Position numbers and translations under genes: made by a program. The notes below the pieces were generated by a model. It was not told where the DNA came from. It saw only the letters and a list, made by a program, of their open reading frames with translations, and ran no database searches. Source: Roseovarius sp. (GTDB taxonomy: Bacteria; Pseudomonadota; Alphaproteobacteria; Rhodobacterales; Rhodobacteraceae). Taken from it: a stretch of DNA of 17,617 bases. The DNA lies in the NCBI GenBank assembly GCA_023260815.1, contig JALQUE010000241.1, forward strand, positions 1 through 17,617, in the 5' to 3' direction. Positions 13,776 through 17,617 of this stretch are shown here, in pieces. Each line of letters opens with the position of its first letter. The first letter of the stretch is position 1.

Positions 13776-16555
13776 TGCTTGGCCCCATCGGCTTTACCGC
13801 GCCCTGGCTTTTGCTGGCGCTGGCCGCCTTGCCGATCCTGTGGATCCTGCTGCGCGCGGTGCCGCCTGCACCGATCCGGCGGCGGTTTCCCGGCGTGGCG
13901 CTTCTGCTGGGGCTGAAGGATGACGATACCGTCACAGATCGCACGCCGTGGTGGCTGCTGCTGTTGCGGATGCTGGCGGTGGCCGCGGTGATCCTGGGTC
14001 TGGCCGGGCCGGTGCTCAATCCGCGTGATGCGGGTGACGCGGTGCGCAGCGGCCCATTGCTGATCGTGATGGATGCAAGTTGGGCCAGCGCCCGTGACCA
14101 CGCAGCGCAGACCGGTCTTCTGGATGGGCTGCTGTCCGAGGCGGGCCGCGACGCGCGTCCCGTGGCGATCCTGCGCCTGACCGATCCCGAACCCGTCGCC
14201 TTCCGCTCTGCAGAAGACTGGCGCAGCCGTTTATCCGGGCTGGCGCCCGATCCCTGGGCGCCCACCCCCGCCATGATGCAGACCGCGCTCGAGATGCTTG
14301 GCGACCAGACATTCGAGACCCGCTGGTTCTCGGATGGGCTGGCGCGTCCGGGCCGCGATGCCCTTCTGTCCGAGTTGGAGCGCCGAGGCCCGGTTACCGT
14401 GCATGAAAGCCCCGCACCGATCATTGCGTTGAAACCGGCGGTGATCGCGGATGGTATCGTGCAACTCAGCGCGCTGCGCGCCACCGCTGGCACGCCGCGC
14501 GAGATCATCATCGAGGCCCATGGCCGCGATCCGCAAGGCGTGCCGCGTCTTCTGGCGACCCTTCCGATCGTGTTCGATCAAGGGGCTGTGGAGGCCTCCG
14601 GCGCGTTGTCGTTGCCCGGCGAATTGCGTGGCCGTCTGACCCGATTCGAGATCGCGGGACAGGGCACCGCCGGCGCCGTCAGCCTGACCGATGACAGCCT
14701 CAAGCGCCGCGAGGTTGCGCTGATCGCCGGGCGCGAAGACCGCGAAGGGCTCGAGCTTCTGTCGCAGCTGCATTACCTGGAACAGGCGCTGATCCCCTCG
14801 GCCGATCTTCTGGATGGCGCGCTGATGGATATCCTGCCCGCCAACCCGGATGTGATCGCGCTGGCCGATGTCGCCGTTCTGTCCGCCGCTGAACAAGAGG
14901 GACTTCTGGACTGGCTGGACAAGGGGGGGCTGCTTTTGCGGTTCGCCGGTCCGCGCCTGGCCGCGTCGGATGTGTCGCGCGACAGTGAAAGCCCGCTGTT
15001 GCCGGTGCGCCTGCGCGCCGGGGGCCGCACCGTCGGCGGCGCGATGAGTTGGGGGGAGCCCAAGACCCTTGCGCCGTTCCCCGATGGCAGCCCCTTTGCC
15101 GGGTTGACGATACGCGATGATGTGACCGTCTCGGCGCAGGTCATGGCACAGCCTGACCCCACCCTTGCAGACCGGGTGATCGCCCAGTTGACCGACGGCA
15201 CGCCGCTGGTCACCCGCAAGCGCGTGGGTGCGGGGCAGGTGGTGCTGTTCCATGTGACAGCCAACGCCGAATGGTCGTCGCTGCCGCTGTCGGGTCTGTT
15301 TGTTCAGATGCTGGAACGTCTGGCCGTGTCTTCGGCAGTGGCGCTGCCGGATATGGCCGAGATGCGGGGCACCACATGGCAGCCGGTTCAGGTGCTTGAT
15401 GGCTTCGGGCAGTTGCGCGATGCGGGTACCTTGCCCGGTGTCGCGGGCGAACGGCTGATTACCGATGCGCTTGGCCCCGATCTGCCGCCGGGGCTCTACG
15501 ATGGTCCTGATCGGCGCCTTGCCCTGAACGTCACGCGCGCCGAGACCTCGATCGAGCCGGTGACATGGCCCGCGCGCATCCCGGTCGAGGGGCTGGCCCG
15601 TGCCCCCGAAACCCCGCTTGGTGGATGGTTGCTGGCGTTGGCCTCCCTTGTTCTGCTGGCCGATATCGTGGCGTCGCTGGCGCTGTCGGGGCGGCTTCTT
15701 TCGGCCCGTGCCGCGGCGCTGATCCTCGGGGCGGTGATGCTGCCGGGCCTGATGCTGCCGACTGGCCCCGCCACCGCGCAGGACGGCACACCATCGGCGC
15801 TGGACAAGGAATTGCTGGCCGTTTCCGAAGTGGTGCTTGCCCATGTCCTCACCGGCGACCCCCGGCTGGACGACACCGCGCGCGCCGGTCTTGCGGGCCT
15901 GTCCGAAACGCTGTTCTTCCGCACCTCGGTGGAGCCGTCCGAGCCGATCGGCGTCGATCTGGAAATGGATGAATTGGCGGTGTATCCGTTCCTCTACTGG
16001 CCCGTGACCCCCGAACAGCCGATCCCCTCGCAAGAGGCGTATGCCAAGCTCAACGCCTATCTGCGTACCGGCGGCATGATCCTCTTTGATACCCGCGACG
16101 CCAACGTGGCGGGGTTCGGCGCGTCCTCGCCCAATGGGCAGATGCTGCAGCGGCTGGCCCAACCCCTTGATATCCCCCCACTTGAACCGATCCCCGAGGA
16201 TCATGTCCTGACACGCACCTTTTATCTGTTGCAGGATTTTCCGGGCCGCCATTCCGGCCGCCCCGTCTGGGTCGAGGCCGCCCCTGCCGATGCCGAACGG
16301 ATCGAAGGGATGCCGTTCCGCAATCTCAACGATAACGTGACCCCGGTGGTGATCGGTGGCAATGACTGGGCGGCGGCCTGGGCGATGGACAATCGCGGCG
16401 CGCCCCTGTTCCCCGTCGGGCGCGGCTATGCCGGGGAACGACAGCGTGAACTGGCCTATCGCTTCGGGGTGAACCTCATCATGCATGTGCTGACCGGCAA
16501 CTATAAGTCCGATCAGGTGCATGTCCCCGCACTTCTGGACAGGCTGGGCCAATGA
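13772..16555 (+). CDS. BatA-like membrane protein with C-terminal DUF4159
   Basis: 927 residues. The N-terminus has the BatA (aerotolerance regulator) pattern: TM1 about 9-29, a short PAPIRRRFPGVALLLGL linker, TM2 about 60-80, then a vWA-like domain beginning LLIVMDASWASA (96-107), where the DxSxS motif is only partly kept (Asp101, Ser103, Ala105). A long periplasmic or beta-rich middle follows. Two further membrane segments lie at about 617-640 and 645-667, the second ending in a sequence like a signal cleavage site (GPATA). The last about 225 residues are DUF4159 (YPFLYWPVTPEQP, GGMILFDTRDAN), a class 1 glutamine amidotransferase-like fold without an obvious catalytic Cys triad. The start uses ATGA overlap; a second ATG follows at 13775. 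Probably part of a membrane complex with MoxR and DUF58. Function unproven. Confidence 0.88.
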   Translation: MMLGPIGFTAPWLLLALAALPILWILLRAVPPAPIRRRFPGVALLLGLKDDDTVTDRTPWWLLLLRMLAVAAVILGLAGPVLNPRDAGDAVRSGPLLIVMDASWASARDHAAQTGLLDGLLSEAGRDARPVAILRLTDPEPVAFRSAEDWRSRLSGLAPDPWAPTPAMMQTALEMLGDQTFETRWFSDGLARPGRDALLSELERRGPVTVHESPAPIIALKPAVIADGIVQLSALRATAGTPREIIIEAHGRDPQGVPRLLATLPIVFDQGAVEASGALSLPGELRGRLTRFEIAGQGTAGAVSLTDDSLKRREVALIAGREDREGLELLSQLHYLEQALIPSADLLDGALMDILPANPDVIALADVAVLSAAEQEGLLDWLDKGGLLLRFAGPRLAASDVSRDSESPLLPVRLRAGGRTVGGAMSWGEPKTLAPFPDGSPFAGLTIRDDVTVSAQVMAQPDPTLADRVIAQLTDGTPLVTRKRVGAGQVVLFHVTANAEWSSLPLSGLFVQMLERLAVSSAVALPDMAEMRGTTWQPVQVLDGFGQLRDAGTLPGVAGERLITDALGPDLPPGLYDGPDRRLALNVTRAETSIEPVTWPARIPVEGLARAPETPLGGWLLALASLVLLADIVASLALSGRLLSARAAALILGAVMLPGLMLPTGPATAQDGTPSALDKELLAVSEVVLAHVLTGDPRLDDTARAGLAGLSETLFFRTSVEPSEPIGVDLEMDELAVYPFLYWPVTPEQPIPSQEAYAKLNAYLRTGGMILFDTRDANVAGFGASSPNGQMLQRLAQPLDIPPLEPIPEDHVLTRTFYLLQDFPGRHSGRPVWVEAAPADAERIEGMPFRNLNDNVTPVVIGGNDWAAAWAMDNRGAPLFPVGRGYAGERQRELAYRFGVNLIMHVLTGNYKSDQVHVPALLDRLGQ

Positions 16556-17617
16556 CCTCGACCATCGTCTTCGACCCGCTTTTGCCTGTGTGGCTGATTG
16601 CCGTTCTTGCGGCGATCATGGCTGCCGGCATCGGGCTGGCACTCTGGCGCGGGCTGTCGGGCTGGCCGCTTCGGGCGCTGGCCGGGCTGGTGATCCTCGG
16701 CGCGCTCATGGGGCCGGTCTATCAACAGGAAGACCGCCAGCCACTGACCGATATCGTCCTGATCGCCGAGGACCAGAGCGCCAGCCAGCGACTTGCCGAC
16801 CGAGCCTCGGTGACCACCTCTGCCGCCGATGACCTTGCGGCCCTGCTCGAGGCGCGCGACAACACCGAGGTGCGCCGCATCACCATACCCGACGGCGCCG
16901 ACAACAGTGGCACCCAAGCCATGACCGCCCTTGCCGAGGCACTGGCCGAGGAACCCCGTGGCCGCATCGCCGGGGCGATCCTGCTGTCGGATGGGCGCCT
17001 GCATGACATCGACCGCGCCCCCGATCTACCCGCGCCGCTGCATCTTCTGCATACGGGCCGCGCCGCCGATTGGGACCGCCGGTTGGAAATACGCAACGCC
17101 CCGGCCTTCGCCATTCTGGGCGAGGAAGTGACCCTGACGCTGACCATCACCGATGACGGTGCCGCCCCCGAAGGTGTCCGCAACGTGCCGCTCGATATCT
17201 CGGTCGATGGCGCCGAGCCGCAGCGCTTTGACGTGCCCCTTGGCCGCGAGGTCGATCTGCCGCTGACCCTGCCGCATGGCGGGCGCAACGTTCTGCAATT
17301 CACCACGCCCTTCGCCGAGGGCGAGTTGACGGACCGCAACAACACCGCCCTTGTGCAGATCAATGGCGTGCGCGACCGGCTGTCGGTTCTTCTGGTCTCG
17401 GGCGAGCCGCATGCTGGTGGGCGCACATGGCGCAACCTTCTGAAATCCGACAGCTCGGTTGATCTGGTGCATTTCACCATCCTGCGCCCCCCTGAAAAAC
17501 AGGACGGCGTGCCGGTGCGCGAACTGTCCCTGATCGCCTTTCCCACGCGTGAGCTTTTTCTGGAAAAGATCGAGGATTTCGACCTGATCATCTTTGACCG
17601 CTACAAGCGGCGCGGCA
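16552..17617 (+). CDS. Large membrane vWA-like protein, 3'-truncated by window edge
   Basis: The frame opens with an ATG in an ATGA overlap with the previous stop and stays open to the last base: 355 codons with no stop. TM1 about 12-33, TM2 about 40-56, then DIVLIAEDQSASQ (67-79), where Asp74, Ser76 and Ser78 form a complete DxSxS MIDAS-type motif. The strand AGAILLSDGRLHD further on matches the later vWA strand. A beta-rich segment follows (EEVTLTLTITDDGA, NVLQFTTPFAEGELTDRNN), resembling CARDB/Ig-like modules. The last visible part (RLSVLLVSGEPH to FDLIIFDRYKRRG) looks like the beginning of a glutamine amidotransferase-like fold. Homologues in MoxR/DUF58/DUF4159 loci are typically several hundred residues longer. 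Exact family not named; membrane partner of the operon is inferred. Confidence 0.8.
   Translation, partial: MTSTIVFDPLLPVWLIAVLAAIMAAGIGLALWRGLSGWPLRALAGLVILGALMGPVYQQEDRQPLTDIVLIAEDQSASQRLADRASVTTSAADDLAALLEARDNTEVRRITIPDGADNSGTQAMTALAEALAEEPRGRIAGAILLSDGRLHDIDRAPDLPAPLHLLHTGRAADWDRRLEIRNAPAFAILGEEVTLTLTITDDGAAPEGVRNVPLDISVDGAEPQRFDVPLGREVDLPLTLPHGGRNVLQFTTPFAEGELTDRNNTALVQINGVRDRLSVLLVSGEPHAGGRTWRNLLKSDSSVDLVHFTILRPPEKQDGVPVRELSLIAFPTRELFLEKIEDFDLIIFDRYKRRG

Noticed and set aside
14231..16552. 773-codon open frame on the minus strand opposite the BatA/DUF4159 gene
   Set aside because: The composition is Gln/Arg/His/Gly-rich low-complexity translation, has no domain, and mirrors a well-supported gene. 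It is an artefact of GC-rich coding DNA.
1..17617. CRISPR arrays, tRNA or rRNA genes, insertion sequences, phage genes
   Set aside because: No regularly spaced repeats, no cloverleaf-like or rRNA-like sequence and no transposase or integrase motif was recognised in reading both strands.

Overview
The window is GC-rich, densely coding chromosomal DNA. Protein content and gene order look like a marine or soil alphaproteobacterium of the Rhodobacteraceae (Roseobacter-like): a DUF1285 protein divergent from moxR, a DUF58/BatA-DUF4159 cluster, and a complete Anbu operon. This assignment rests on recognised families and gene order, not on a search. I see no tRNA, rRNA, IS element, prophage or CRISPR array.

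Layout: (1) 1-2344 (+): the C-terminal five-sixths of polA, cut by the window edge. (2) 6294-2366 (-): a tight four-gene operon in transcription order: circularly permuted ATP-grasp, alpha-E helical protein, transglutaminase-like protein and the proteasome-like Ntn hydrolase Anbu. (3) 6579-7926 (+): a universal stress protein and a CDF-type Zn2+/divalent cation exporter, preceded by a structured leader. (4) 8073-8639 (+): a small exported NTF2/SnoaL-like protein with 11-bp tandem repeats upstream, convergent with (5) 11048-8647 (-): a histidine kinase and OmpR-type response regulator. (6) 11835-11242 (-): DUF1285, divergent from (7) 11893-17617+ (+): moxR, DUF58, a BatA-like membrane protein fused to DUF4159, and a second large membrane vWA-like protein running off the end. 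Each junction in this last operon is a 4-bp stop/start overlap.

How they may work together: the Anbu operon has the logic of a peptide or amide-bond system. An ATP-grasp ligase makes a bond, alpha-E and the transglutaminase-like protein act on the product, and an Ntn hydrolase processes or removes it; substrate and product remain unknown. The MoxR operon pairs an AAA+ chaperone with proteins of vWA type, a pattern linked to metal-dependent assembly and envelope stress. The kinase/regulator pair probably controls the exported NTF2-like protein, because direct repeats of the 11-bp spacing used by OmpR-type regulators lie in front of that gene.

The strongest candidate for a poorly understood system is the complete Anbu operon with its key active-site residues intact. 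The most testable new regulatory inference is the repeat array at 7974-8006.
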